The position numbers and the translations under genes are program-made. Source: Heterodera schachtii (Eukaryota > Nematoda > Chromadorea > Rhabditida > Heteroderidae). Taken from it: 64,000 nucleotides of DNA. Of the stretch, positions 35,850-46,506 are shown piece by piece (the stretch's first letter is position 1; every line of letters starts with the position of its first letter). The stretch lies in contig SIJG01000096.1 in NCBI GenBank assembly GCA_023374025.1, positions 199,822 to 263,821 on the forward strand, in the 5' to 3' direction. A model generated the notes under the pieces. It had not been told where the DNA came from. It made no database searches and was given only the letters and a program-made list of their open reading frames with translations.

Positions 35850-36278
35850 GAACATTTGTCCTTGCCAAAAATTGCTGGCCGCGGTTTGATGAATTATTAT
35901 GGAGGAACGGAAGGTAATGAACGATAATATATCTAATTGGATTAATTAAGAGGATATAACGGTATTTTGAAAAAAAAAACTCAGAAAGACTTTGAAATTA
36001 CCCAATTAGGGTATCAAAAATTTAGCCAAATGCGTAACATAATTGTATTTTTATTGTACGCCAGAAATGTATGGCCCATTTGGCGGAGATACTGGTGCAT
36101 ACCCATCAGACAGATGACGACAGCTATATATTTTTATTTTTAATTAAGCAACTATTAAAAATAGGGTTCAGCCCCGACCCCTCGGGGGGCAAAACGTCGG
36201 GGGTCGGAGACCCCGGTCAGAAAAGAGACTTTTTTTGGTCAGAATAAAATTTTGGTCACACTACCCGACCGGGCTCCC

Positions 36279-36671
36279 GGAAAATGCGTCAGTGAAAATT
36301 TTCTTGGCATAAAAACAAGTTTCTTGGGTTTTTTTGAGGTCACTGATCATTCGGTGTATATTTCGGGTAATTCCGAACCCCGGACCCGAATTCGAACAAA
36401 AAGACGAAAACTCATTTAGCATTTTTTAGTTCAAAAACGGCGTAAATGATGATCTCTCATTGAAGGATTGAATTGCTTTCAGTTTGTTTTGGGTATTAAA
36501 CCGATTTTTAAGAAAAACCCTAATTTCGAAATTTTGGACTTTCGACTTTTTGTTCGAATTGGGATCCGGAGTTCGGAATTCAGAACGATGTTCTTATAGA
36601 AATTTTATTTATACTACAATACTTATTGCTACAGAACTTTATTTCAAAATTGTATAATTGATGCATTTTCC
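36279..36671. mobile_element. Inverted-repeat element, GGAAAATGCGTCAGTG family
   Basis: Begins GGAAAATGCGTCAGTG and ends TGATGCATTTTCC. The interior is itself partly self-complementary (a Pro-like CCGGACCCGAA stretch pairs with TTCG...GGATCCGG). It is about 80% like 38769-39214. No coding capacity; the superfamily is uncertain. It sits inside the last intron of the Gly/Tyr-rich remnant. Confidence 0.55.
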
Positions 36672-36905
36672 GGTCACGTTTCTTTTAAATACTAGTAAAT
36701 CTTCTTTTTCTTCAATTTAATAAAATAATTCAAACTCGTTTGTTGGCGCCATTAAAAGTGCGTCCAAGTTTGCCCCTTTGGCAAAATATGCATTTATTCC
36801 CGAAAACCCCCAAAATATGCAAAGAGCGCTAAGGACGATAATTTTTTTTACAAAAAAATTTAGAAAATACTCATAAATTAATTACCCAAATGCCCAGGTG
36901 ACAAC

Positions 36906-36936
36906 AGCTATATATATATATATATATATTATATAT
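36906..36936. repeat. TA microsatellite
   Basis: About eleven TA units followed by imperfect TA/TTA repeats. Confidence 0.8.
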
Positions 36937-37078
36937 TTATATTAGTCCAATATTAAAAGGCTTGGGATACGGTGAGCCAGGATACGACCCATATTCGGTA
37001 AACGGTCGTCCATGGTATGGATACGTCGGCGGTATTGCGGGATACGGGTACGGTCCGAATGCTGAAGGTGGATTTTAA

Positions 37079-38768
37079 TTTTGATGATCCAAATGATGAT
37101 GATTGATGATGGCATAATGTTATTAATTGTTTCAACCTATTTTAAAATAATTTGTCTTAAATTTATTTTAAAAAATTCCAAATAATTTGGTACTTAACTC
37201 CTTTTTGTGCCGCCCTCTCGGTTTTTTTTTAAATTTTTTCTATGCTAATTTTCGGCGCTGAAAACGAATCTAACATTTATTTTAAGCTAAGATCCATTTG
37301 ACTTGAGTTATGTGAAAGTTTACTCATTAGCATTAACGGGAGAAAGGACTCAAAATTGTGTGGCATTTTTACTAAGATTTGAGAAATCTTTTTAAATTTA
37401 ATTTTTAGTTTTGCCTCCTGTGTAATTTATGAATTTTTTACGTTTTTTACGTAAAATTTCATTTAACTCAAGTGAAATAGATGTTAGCTTAAAAGAAATG
37501 TCAGATTGTTTTCAGCGTATAAAATTACCACAGAAAAAATTTAAAATAAATTCGAAATGGGCACATAAAGTTAAAAATATTTACAAAAAAACTTGAAAAT
37601 TAGGAGTGCAAATTAATTAAAAAATTTTATTCCTCATAAATTTTATCGGTTGTTTTTGCAATTGCAAAACAAATTTTTTTCTTAAAGGATATTCAAATCG
37701 GAAATATTTGACAAAAAATGGCAAAATGTGCAAGAAATCTGCAGAAAAACCCAAATATGCATAAAACCCAAAATATGCATAAAAACCCAAAATATGCAAA
37801 AATATGCAAATAAAAGTCCCGATTTTTATACGTAAAAAAAGAAAGTGTTTTTCCTACTATTTATAGCATGGAGAAGCCAGGATAAAAATATGCATTTGCA
37901 TATTTTTTACAGCCCTGATCATCAGTCCAATGAAAATTTTTTATAAATAGATATTATTGAATTAGAGAAATTCATAACTTGCCTCAATTTCAGCCAAATT
38001 AATATTTCGTAGTATCATTCAATACCACTAGGTGTTTTCCGGTCAATAGAAATTTCTTTTACAAAATTATAAAAAAGATATGGTCATAAAATTTCAAAAA
38101 CCTTAAGTCAGAATTTTTGGCCATAACCTTTTTGAAACTCAATTAAATCTTTTGAAATTTTAATGTTTAATAGATTATACAGAGGAGTTAAAATTCTAAA
38201 AAGAAAATTTAATTTAATTGCATCTGAAAAAAGTTATAAAGCATTGAGCATGCTATCTTTTTTGCCATGGTCATGCATATATATTTATAAAAACTTAAAT
38301 TTTAAAGTCCTTAAAATGACAATTGAACCTAGAGCTTTTGAATGACATCATGAAATATTAATTTGGCTGAAATTAAGCCAAGTTATGAATTTATATGTCT
38401 TAGATTTTTTTTGTTTTCCTACCCCTTTGCGATTTTTAGGAAACGACCTAGCACCTTAAAAATCATGTAAGAAAGAAAAAATACAAAATGTTTAAAATTC
38501 GAAAGGCTAAATATTTTGCCAAATTGGGCATTGTGAAATGAGAAATGGCACCAAAATACGTCATTCCCTCAATTAATTTTTTCATAAAAAACGTTTATGG
38601 TTAAAATCTGTTAAAATAAACAAAAATATAAAACAAAATGGAGACGGCACAATTTCGGGGACCGTTTAGCCGTGTCAACACTATCAGAACAAAAGCTTGA
38701 AAATTAAAAATTGGACATTTTCTTTCAATTATTATTTCTTTTCGTGTCAAGACATAATTTGGCCGCTC
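37079..38768. other. Intergenic A/T-rich region with an element relic
   Basis: 37740-37920 resembles 600-728 of the Pack element (ATATGCAAATAAAAGTCCC, then AGCATGGAGAAGCCAGGA) and ends ACAGCCCTG, the inverse of CAGGGCTGT, so it is one end of a related hAT-like element. No gene seen in the rest. Confidence 0.5.
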
Positions 38769-39214
38769 GGAAAATGCGTCAGTGGAAAAAGCGTCAGTAG
38801 AAAATGCATCAGTGGAAAATGCGTCAGTGAAAATTTTATTGTCATAAAAAAAGTTTCTTGAGTTTTCGAGAGCACTGACCACGAATGCGGTATTCATTAC
38901 GGCCAATTCCGAACCCCGGACCCGAACTCGAACAAAACGTCGAAAGTCCAAATTCTCGAATTTAGCATTTTTGGATCAAAAAAGGCATAAATTATCTCTT
39001 ATTGAGGGATTGGTGGCTTTCAGTTTGTTTCCGTCTATTTAAACCCATTTTGAAGAAAACCCTAATTTCCAAATTTTTGACTTTTCGACTTTTTGTTCGA
39101 GTGGGTCCGGCGTTCGAAATTCAGAAGAGCTTCTTATAGAAGTCGACTTCTAAATTAATAATACTATGATACAGAACTTTATTTTAAAATATTCGTATCA
39201 CTGACGCATTTTCC
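38769..39214. mobile_element. Inverted-repeat element with tandem end repeats
   Basis: Starts GGAAAATGCGTCAGTG and ends CACTGACGCATTTTCC. The left end is a tandem of four near-identical GGAAAATGCGTCAGT units (38769-38835). The interior matches 36279-36671, including CTCGAACAAAA and its inverse TTTTTGTTCGAG. No coding sequence. Confidence 0.6.
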
Positions 39215-39575
39215 ACTACCGACATTTTCTGGTCACGATAATTTGTGGTAAAAAAAATCCCTATTTCATCCTTCTTTTCTCATATCTTTTACGAATAAAA
39301 AAGGGTCCCAGCAAGAAATAAGTCTAAAAGAAAAATTAAAGTAATTAAATGCATTTTTTTTAATTTTTTAAAATTAGTCTCAGCTAATTGGCATTCTGAG
39401 AAAAAGAAACCCAAATAAATTGATGAGAGATAGTTTTTTAATTTAAAAAATTTATCTATTAACAACAATCACACTATAAAAACAACAATATGAAATTGAA
39501 ATTTTTTTTTTGATTTTTTTTTCACTAATTATGTGGAAAAATATTTTACAAATGATAATTATCCGATTATATCTG

Positions 39576-39645
39576 TCAGTTTTTTGAAAGCTGTTCATGA
39601 ACTTGTGCAAGAAAAATAAGCGCAATTCGATGCTTGTCCGTCATC
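39576..39645 (-). pseudogene. 3' fragment of family S (S8)
   Basis: Matches the exon 6 tail of the array copies (CATCGAATTGCGC, then TTTTTCTTGCACAAGTTCAT), and flanking sequence back to about 39380 also matches 42700-42860. Upstream of the CATCGAATT point it joins retrotransposon sequence, so exons 1-5 are gone. Confidence 0.7.
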
Positions 39646-40127
39646 AAACCATTCACCAAACCCTTCCGGATTATCTTGTTCAAATTCCAACAATTGTACT
39701 CGGCCTTTTAGAACATCCAAATTTTCGGTAATTTTTCGAACCTCTTCCTTCATTTTTTCAACAATTTTCCCAAATCGAATTCTTGTGAACGTCTCATTAC
39801 GTTCCACATAATTACTTACCTTTCCAATTTCTTCCTCCACTTCAATCAACTTTTCTTGGTCTCAAATGTGTCCATTTCTGTAAAGTTCTCAAGTTCTTTT
39901 ATCGAACTTTCCAATTCTCTTACTCGGTCAGCGGTGTTCTGAATCTGAATTTGACTCGAGATTTGTGAAAATGCATTTTCGATTGTTCGAAATTGGCGAC
40001 AAACTGCCAGTTCAAATGCTCGCATTCGACCAAGTAAATTTGCCCATTTCTCATTTTCTTCGGGCGTGAAATGAACGGGATCAAAGTCCGATCCGTTGTT
40101 AGGTGAAATGTTGATTTCACTTTCCAT
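39646..40127 (-). pseudogene. Gag-like coiled-coil ORF of a truncated LTR element
   Basis: Starts at 40127 with MESEINISPNNGSDFDPVHF and continues helical and charged, with heptad-like segments (RVRELESSIKELENF). A shift of frame occurs near 39845-39850, after which IEVEEEIGKVSNYVERNETF and further coiled coil follow up to the junction at 39645. No zinc knuckle, protease or reverse transcriptase is present. The gag assignment rests on its position just after an LTR and primer-binding site. Confidence 0.5.
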
Positions 40128-40341
40128 TTTCAAATTCAATTTATTCTCTCTTTTTTTCGTTTTAAGCACCCAGCTCGACTGGAAAGTACACACTTTTGAC
40201 CAGCCTTTTCACTTCCTTTTTATTTTTAAACGGCACAACAGCCCGGCTGGAAGCACACAGCTTTGACCAGCTCAAATTTTCCTTGCTTCTTTTTTTCCCG
40301 GCACAAAGCCTGAGATGCCCCTTAAAATGCTCTTTTAGGGG

Positions 40342-40359
40342 TCCCGGGTCGTGGCACCA
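40342..40359 (-). other. Primer-binding-site-like sequence
   Basis: On the minus strand, TGGTGCCACGACCCGGGA follows the LTR end directly. TGG-plus-tRNA-3'-end motifs of this kind are typical of LTR retrotransposons; the TGGTGCCxxGACCCGG pattern is reminiscent of BEL/Pao elements. Confidence 0.5.
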
Positions 40360-40364
40360 AAATG

Positions 40365-40814
40365 TGTTGTGTCCGTACCCAAACTCTGGACTTTTTTCAG
40401 CAAGGATCTTTTTAAGACAATTTATTAAAATGAAAATCAAAAGTGGAAATGCAAAGTTAAATAAAGAATGATCGCTTTTTTAAAAATAAGAAAACAAAGC
40501 AAAAAGTTAAGTGAGTTGTATCGCTTTAGGCAGGGAACCTGAGTCAACGAATGGGTGAGTGAAATCCTGAGGATAAGAGCATAGGCAAAGACTTAAATAC
40601 CAATGGCAAATGGGAGGGGCCAAACAGATGGAATTACACAAAATTGTTTGGAAGAATATTTTCCGATGGATTGGACGAAGGGGTCATTTTTATGAGTGAG
40701 TGAGTGAGGAACAGAAGGACAAGGGAAATTTCAACATAGGAAATGCCAAAAACGGAGAAAAGAGAAACAAATAAATAATGGAAAATGAGTTAAACCAAAA
40801 ATGCAGATCCAACA
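40365..40814 (-). repeat. Solo 5' LTR of a truncated retrotransposon
   Basis: About 450 bp from TGTTGGATCTGC to GGACACAACA, with TGTTG/CAACA termini. It contains GGTATTTAAGTC (TATA-like, near 40595) and AATAAA (near 40422). The element is cut at 39645 and has no 3' LTR here. Confidence 0.6.
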
Positions 40815-40867
40815 AAAAGTTAACAGAAATTTTTAAATATAAAATTACAAAAAATTATTTTAATGGG

Positions 40868-40990
40868 CGCTATGTAATTTCGACACTTAGTAATCCGACA
40901 CTAAGTAATTTCGACACTTATTGTTAGTAATTCGACACTAACAAATAAGTAATTTCGACACTGAGTATTTTCGACATTGAACTATTTCAA
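40868..40990. repeat. Short 31-bp-type minisatellite, array edge
   Basis: A few degenerate units of the TAATTTCGACACTTAG / TAATTCGACATTAAG type; the shortest of four homologous arrays. Confidence 0.8.
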
Positions 40991-42060
40991 AAACTTTCAC
41001 CGTTTTGCTGCATTTTCGACAATGGACCATTTCGACATTGTGTAAATTCGACACTATTGTGAATTTTTTGAAAGTAATATGAATATTTTGAAAAAGGCTA
41101 TTATTTTGATAATTTTTCTCTGTTTCATTTTCCAATTCCTAATTTAAAAAAGAGTAGGTGGTATACAAACATGGACCCAGAGTTCCCAAGTTTTTTTTTC
41201 AAAATAAGACAAAATGGCTCAAAAACTAAGATTCGGACCCCAAAAATAAGATTTTTTCTAAAACTAATAGTAGCGCGAAGGAACGCAAGTGGATGAAGTA
41301 AGTTATCTTAATGCAAATTTAACAAATAAATTTATCTTTTTCTAATTGCATCCGACAATTTAAATCATTAAATCGATAAAATAAAATTATAAAAAAATCA
41401 CAAAGTTATTTTCAGAATAAGGATGATTTTTAAGGCAAATTACAAAAAATCATAGAATATAATGGTGATGAAATTTTAAACAAGGTGCAGAATTTTAATA
41501 TTATTATAATTAATATTTTTTTATTAATTATAATTTGGTATCACAAGGTAATTTCTTGAATAATAATGATTTTCAATGAACCAACCCAAAACATTATTAT
41601 ATATAAGAATATATATATCGTTTTTAATGGTTTGTTTGACAAATAGATATTTTTGGTCGTGGATTTCCCATCTTTGAAAGTGAAAGAGAAACAACAAAAA
41701 CGAAGAATCATTGCTTTTTAATTTAATTATCATTTGCTGTAGTCGTAGGATTCAAATTTTCTATTTTTCCAAGTGAAATTGCCTTAGTTTCGGTTTTTTT
41801 TAATTTTTTTGAAATTTTTCTTTTAACTTTTTTTTAAATGAAAGAAACTTATTAAAAACATTATTGCTTAAATATCCTTCTTTATCTGCTTTCAAACAAT
41901 TCTGAGTATGCCATGAGATAATCAACAAATAGCTCTTAAAATATATTACATAATTGTTTTTTTTCTTTTGTTGAAGCTCGTAAATATAAAACATCGAAAA
42001 AAAAAATTTGCTTTTATAATTTGTTAATCATAAAAATTCAAAATAAAAACTAATATTTTT
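40991..42060. other. Left border of the tandem array
   Basis: 40991-41285 matches 45530-45840 of the first full unit, including the left end of the CAGAGTTCCCAAG element. From 41286 it instead matches a diverged family S upstream region (compare 44750-44900). The rest is A/T-rich. No gene. Confidence 0.5.
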
Positions 42061-42855
42061 TTCAGTTAGTTGTCGTATTTTAAAGTGGTAAATTGTACAT
42101 TTTGATGCAATTAATTTTTCCGTGGTGCCAACGACAGAATTTGAGTAAAGAAGAAAATTAGAATTAAAATAAATTAATTTTTGCTGTTTCAAAAAAAAAA
42201 TTATATTATCTATTATAAGAAAAAGTTTTAGTACGGTGTAAGATATTTCGGTATTTATAAGCAAATCAATTTAGAATTTATAAAATTTTACGGTTTTAAT
42301 TTAATACTTAGTTTAATTGAAATCTTTTTATATTTCGGTTGCGGAACTTTTCCCTATTTTACAAATTTTCTTTTATATTTTTATCGTGTCCAGACATTTG
42401 CGCCTATGTCCTAATTCGGGTTCAAACTTAAATTTTTTTCAATCCCGGATGGCTTAAACACCTTTAAAATTAAGAAAACAAGGTCTGTTGATTATCAGAA
42501 ACAAATTCTGTTATTTTTTTTTTCAAAAAAAAATTCTGGAGAGCTGATGTCCGAGGCGCAAATGTGGGGTAGCATTTTTATCTCGTTTAGCTAATCTTTG
42601 CAGAAAATATTTCCTAATGTTTCACTGAGGAGTACTAATTTTCGCAATATTTAAATAAATATTTTTCATATCAAATGGCATTTCTGAGAGGAAACAAACA
42701 AATTAATTGTTGAAAAAATGATTTTTCAATTAAAATAATTTATCTATTAACAACAATAACGCTATAACAACAAACACATTTCTTGATTATTATTATTTGT
42801 TTGCTAATTACAATGAAAAAACATATTACAAATGATAATTATCCAATTATATCTG

Positions 42856-44425
42856 TCAGTTTTTTGAAAGCTGTTTATGAACTTGTGCAAGAAAAATAAG
42901 CGCAATTCGATGCTCAGGAAATGTTTGAAGGCACAACTAAAACATTAATTAATTAAGAGATAATACGTTATTAATTTTAAATTAAACATAATTAAATAAA
43001 CTAATTGAATAATTAATTCTAATTACTTTGGTCAGATCAAACAATTTTTTCTGAGGCGCATTATTCTCTTCATCAGCAGCAAATCTTGAATAATTGAATT
43101 GCATTTTTTGATTATTCTGCACATATTCATTGACAATGCTTCTCAATTTGACGATATAATCCTAAATAATATTAATTAATTAATTTCATCGTTTTACGTT
43201 TTAATTGGCCACCTGTTCCATGCCAATCCGTTCCTCCACCAGTGCCATTTCTCCAGTTTCGTCTCGCCCACTCTCCGGCATCAAAATCCACCGACTTTTC
43301 GGCTTCAATGGAACGATGCCAAAGTCTCCCGTCACAAAATCGTCTGTTTTGTACATGTCATTGAACTGCTTCAACTTGGAGAAGCCCATCTTGGCCATGA
43401 ATTCCATGTCCAAACGGCGCTTTGGCTCCCAATTGTCCATGGGGTGTTTGTTGTTGAACAACATTCGGTAGAGCAGCAAACCGACGAACCACACCAAGTC
43501 TTTGCCCGTTGTGCTTCTGTTATCCTGAATTATTTAATAAATATTTATTTAATTGGGTAATTAATTAAATAGGTAATTAAGTGGTTAATGACAAACTTTG
43601 ATTTGCTCAGGACTCATAAAAAGCACATCTTTCAGCCAAATCATCTGCTGTTTTGGTCTCTGTTCTGATGGAAGTGTCCTTTCCCGTGGGTCTTTGACCT
43701 TTTCCACCGTTTTGTTAAATTCAATTTTCAAATTTCCCGCCAATTCTTCGTCGCCAAATTCAAATTCATTTTGACGAATCACCAAAAAATGTTCAAATGT
43801 TAAAATGCCATCAAAAATTGGCTGATCAAAGTTTTGCTGATGTTTTATTGACCATATTTGTGAGGACAAAACGGCAAAAATCAAATTCAGTGCAATTTTT
43901 GCGATTGTTTTCGTTGGCACATTGTGGTAAAAGCCGTGATAAGCCACAACAGCGGACAAATATTCGTTGAGAGGGCATTTGAAATTTGGCGAAATGTTTG
44001 CATTTGTGGCGTTTTGTCCATCCATTTCATTTTCCAAATTTATTTCAGTTTTTGGTCTAATAATATTCTTTTCAATTGCTTCTACCGATTTTTTAGGCGC
44101 TGATTTTAAGAAAATAATTTATTTATTTTTTTTTTAATTTAAATTTTACCAATTTCTATTGAAGAATGGGCTGGTGCAATTCGTGAAATTGACATCACTT
44201 TTGAATGGTTTTTTTGTTCCTCCGATTTTAATTGAAAGTGAAATTTTGGCGATTGGCCAAAAAATGGTGAGCCTTTAAATAGAAATTTATTATAAAAATC
44301 AAATTTTCATAACCTTTATTAATTGCAAAATTGTTCATGGGATTTGGTGCCGAACAAAGCAAAATATTGGCAAAATGCAAAATAAATCCGTAAAGGAGAA
44401 TTGAAGGAATGTAAAATGTTGACAT
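42856..44425 (-). CDS. Family S secreted protein, copy S3 (intact)
   Basis: Six exons as in S1, starting at 44425 with MSTFYIPSILLYGFILHF and a cleavage region near LCSAPNP. Exon 3 contains an eight-residue insertion relative to S1 (around SQIWSIKHQQ). Exon 4 includes DNRSTTGKDLVWF and is open. Exon 5 runs DYIVKLRSIV to NNAPQKKLFDLTK, and exon 6 ends in QVHKQLSKN, unlike the LLVLMSN tail of S1/S2. All reading frames and splice sites look functional. Role unknown; secretion inferred from the N-terminus. Confidence 0.75.
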
Positions 44426-45261
44426 TTAAAATAAACAATTAAATTATTAGTTGAATTATTTATTTGTTTTAAAGTTGTTTTTGCTAAACAACGAATATTT
44501 ATGTTTATGGAAATAAATATTGTCAAAATCATAAAATCTTTTGCTGTTAATATTTTATTATAATTAAATGAATGGTCCGAATTTTTGTAAAATATTTTTT
44601 ATTTATATAAATTTTTAATTAAACTACAGAAAAATAATTTATTAGTTTTTTTGAATTTCATTAAGTTAAAATTATTACAAAATTCTCAGCTTAAATATTC
44701 CATTTTATTTGTTTGCCCTTACTAATCTCGTCATGGATTAAGTGTGGATGATGCAAATTTTAACAACTAATTTTGCAATTTCAAACAATTTCCGGCCCAT
44801 TTAATTATTTTTAATCATTAAAATAAAAATAAAAAAATGCAAAAAATCACAAGATTATTTTCCGTAAGGATGATTTACAAGATAATGATGATGAAATTCA
44901 TAAAACAGCAATTAAATTCAATAAATTACGAATTAATTACTGTTTGGGCACTATCATATGATTATTTCCCATTATTGGCTTATTCTGCACAAATCATGAT
45001 GATGGAGTGTTTGTTATGTTTAATTTTTTTTTTTGATCAATTTTTCCAAAGAAAAAAAACACTAAAATAAATTAATAAACATAAATAAAATAAGAAATAA
45101 TTTATAAATTCTGGAAGGAAATTCCCCGACAAATTTTGTCGGGGATGGCTGGAGAAATTTAAAAATTTCGGTGAAGAAATCTTGATGAAAGCTCAAGAAA
45201 AAGTTAACAGAAATTTTTAAATATAAAAATTACAGAAACTCATTTAATGGGCGCTATGTAA

Positions 45262-45530
45262 TTTCGACATTTAGTAATTCGACATTAAGTAATTTCGACA
45301 CTTAGTAATTCGAATTAAGTAATTTCGACACTTAGTAATCCGACACTAAGTAATTTCGACACTTAGTAATTCGACATTAAGTAATTTCGACCCTTAGTAA
45401 TTCGACATTAAGTAATTTCGACACTTAGTAATTCGAAATTAAGTAATTTCGACACTTAGTAATTTCGACATTAAGTAATTTCGACACTTATTGTTAGTAA
45501 TTCGACACTGAGTATTTTCGACATTGAACT
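45262..45530. repeat. 31-bp minisatellite, unit 1
   Basis: About eight units of AAGTAATTTCGACACTTAG plus TAATTCGACATT, with degenerate members. Confidence 0.85.
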
Positions 45531-45729
45531 ATTTCAAAAACTTTCACCGTTTTGCTGCATTTTCGACAATGGACCATTTCGACATTGTGTAAATTCGACA
45601 CTATTGAGAATTATTTGAAAGTAATATGAATATTTTGAAAAATGCTATTATTTTGATAATTTTTCTCTGTTTCATTTTCCAATTCCTAATTTTAAAAAGA
45701 GTAGGTGGTATACAAACATGGGTCAAACC

Positions 45730-46506
45730 CAGAGTTCCCAAGTTTTTTTTTTTCAAAATAAGACAAAACGGCTCAAAAACTAAGATTCGGACCCCAAAAA
45801 TAAGATTTTTTCTAAAACTAATAGTAGCGCGAAGGAACGCAATAAAAACATGAAAAATAGAGTTAAAACAATATTTTATTAGCGTAAAAACCAGGGTTGC
45901 CAACTGAAATTTCAAAATCAGCATTTGGCCGACAAAAATCATCATTTGGGGTCAAAAATCACATTTTGGAAAATATTCATCAAAATGAAAAAATCAATAA
46001 AAATGTTTTTTTTACGGCACGCTTTTTCCAAAAAACTTTTTGGGAACCGGGGGGGGGGGTCCGGTGGCGCCGGTAGGCGCTGCCATGAAAATTTTTGAAA
46101 ATTTCTATGCAATTTGTTAACAGATTTACACCAAAAAATGACCAATTTTTGGGATTTTGAGCCCATTTTTATGAAAATTGGGGGCCCGTCGGTGCCGATA
46201 GGCGCCGCCGGAGGAAAAATAGAAATTTACCATTTTTAACAGATTTTCATTGAAATTTTGGGCATGGCATTTTTACAGATTTTCACTGAAATTTTGGGCA
46301 CTTTAACTCAAGAAAATGAAATAAAATTTAATTGTTTTCAAAATAAAAATTAATTCAAACATTCGCTTCAATAAAAAATGATAGGTAATTCAAGAAAGTT
46401 ATTCATTTTTGTATTTTTATTTTTAAATCCAAGAATAAGCACAAAATAATGAGGTCGTGCCAAAAAAAAGGACAAATCTTAGAAAAAAGGACACTTGGGG
46501 ACTCTG
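45730..46506. mobile_element. hAT-like element, unit 1 copy
   Basis: Ends CAGAGTTCCCAAGT and ACTTGGGGACTCTG, inverted with one mismatch. Flanks are GTCAAACC (45722-45729) and GTCAAACG. The interior has two hairpin repeats (46040-46085 and 46190-46211) and no coding capacity. Confidence 0.8.

Larger units (their letters stand above)
35850..37078 (+). pseudogene. Gly/Tyr-rich small protein, 5'-incomplete
   Basis: Three short exons in compatible phases: 35850-35913 (ending GRGLMNYYGGTE), 36065-36113 (MYGPFGGDTGAYPSD) and 36946-37078 (GLGYGEPGYDPYSVNGRPWY, then GYVGGIAGYGYGPNAEGGF and stop), 82 codons. Acceptors are TTTAG, GCCAG and TATTAG. The first donor is GTAATG, but exon 2 is followed by ATGACGACAGCTATATA rather than GT. 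A similar GTGACAACAGCTATATA lies at 36898, so the donor may be mutated or the intron interrupted by inserted repeats. Gly/Tyr-rich peptides are common among nematode antimicrobial-like and cuticle-linked secreted peptides. No start or signal peptide exon is visible upstream. Confidence 0.55.

Noticed and set aside
44837..45070. 77-residue ATG frame repeated in three tandem units
   Set aside because: Conservation is explained by recent duplication. The composition is that of the A/T-rich spacer and no homologue is present in the inverted-duplication arms.
45124..45144. CCCCGACAAATTTTGTCGGGG hairpin as a terminator
   Set aside because: Rho-independent terminators are not relevant in this eukaryotic context; listed only as a spacer feature.
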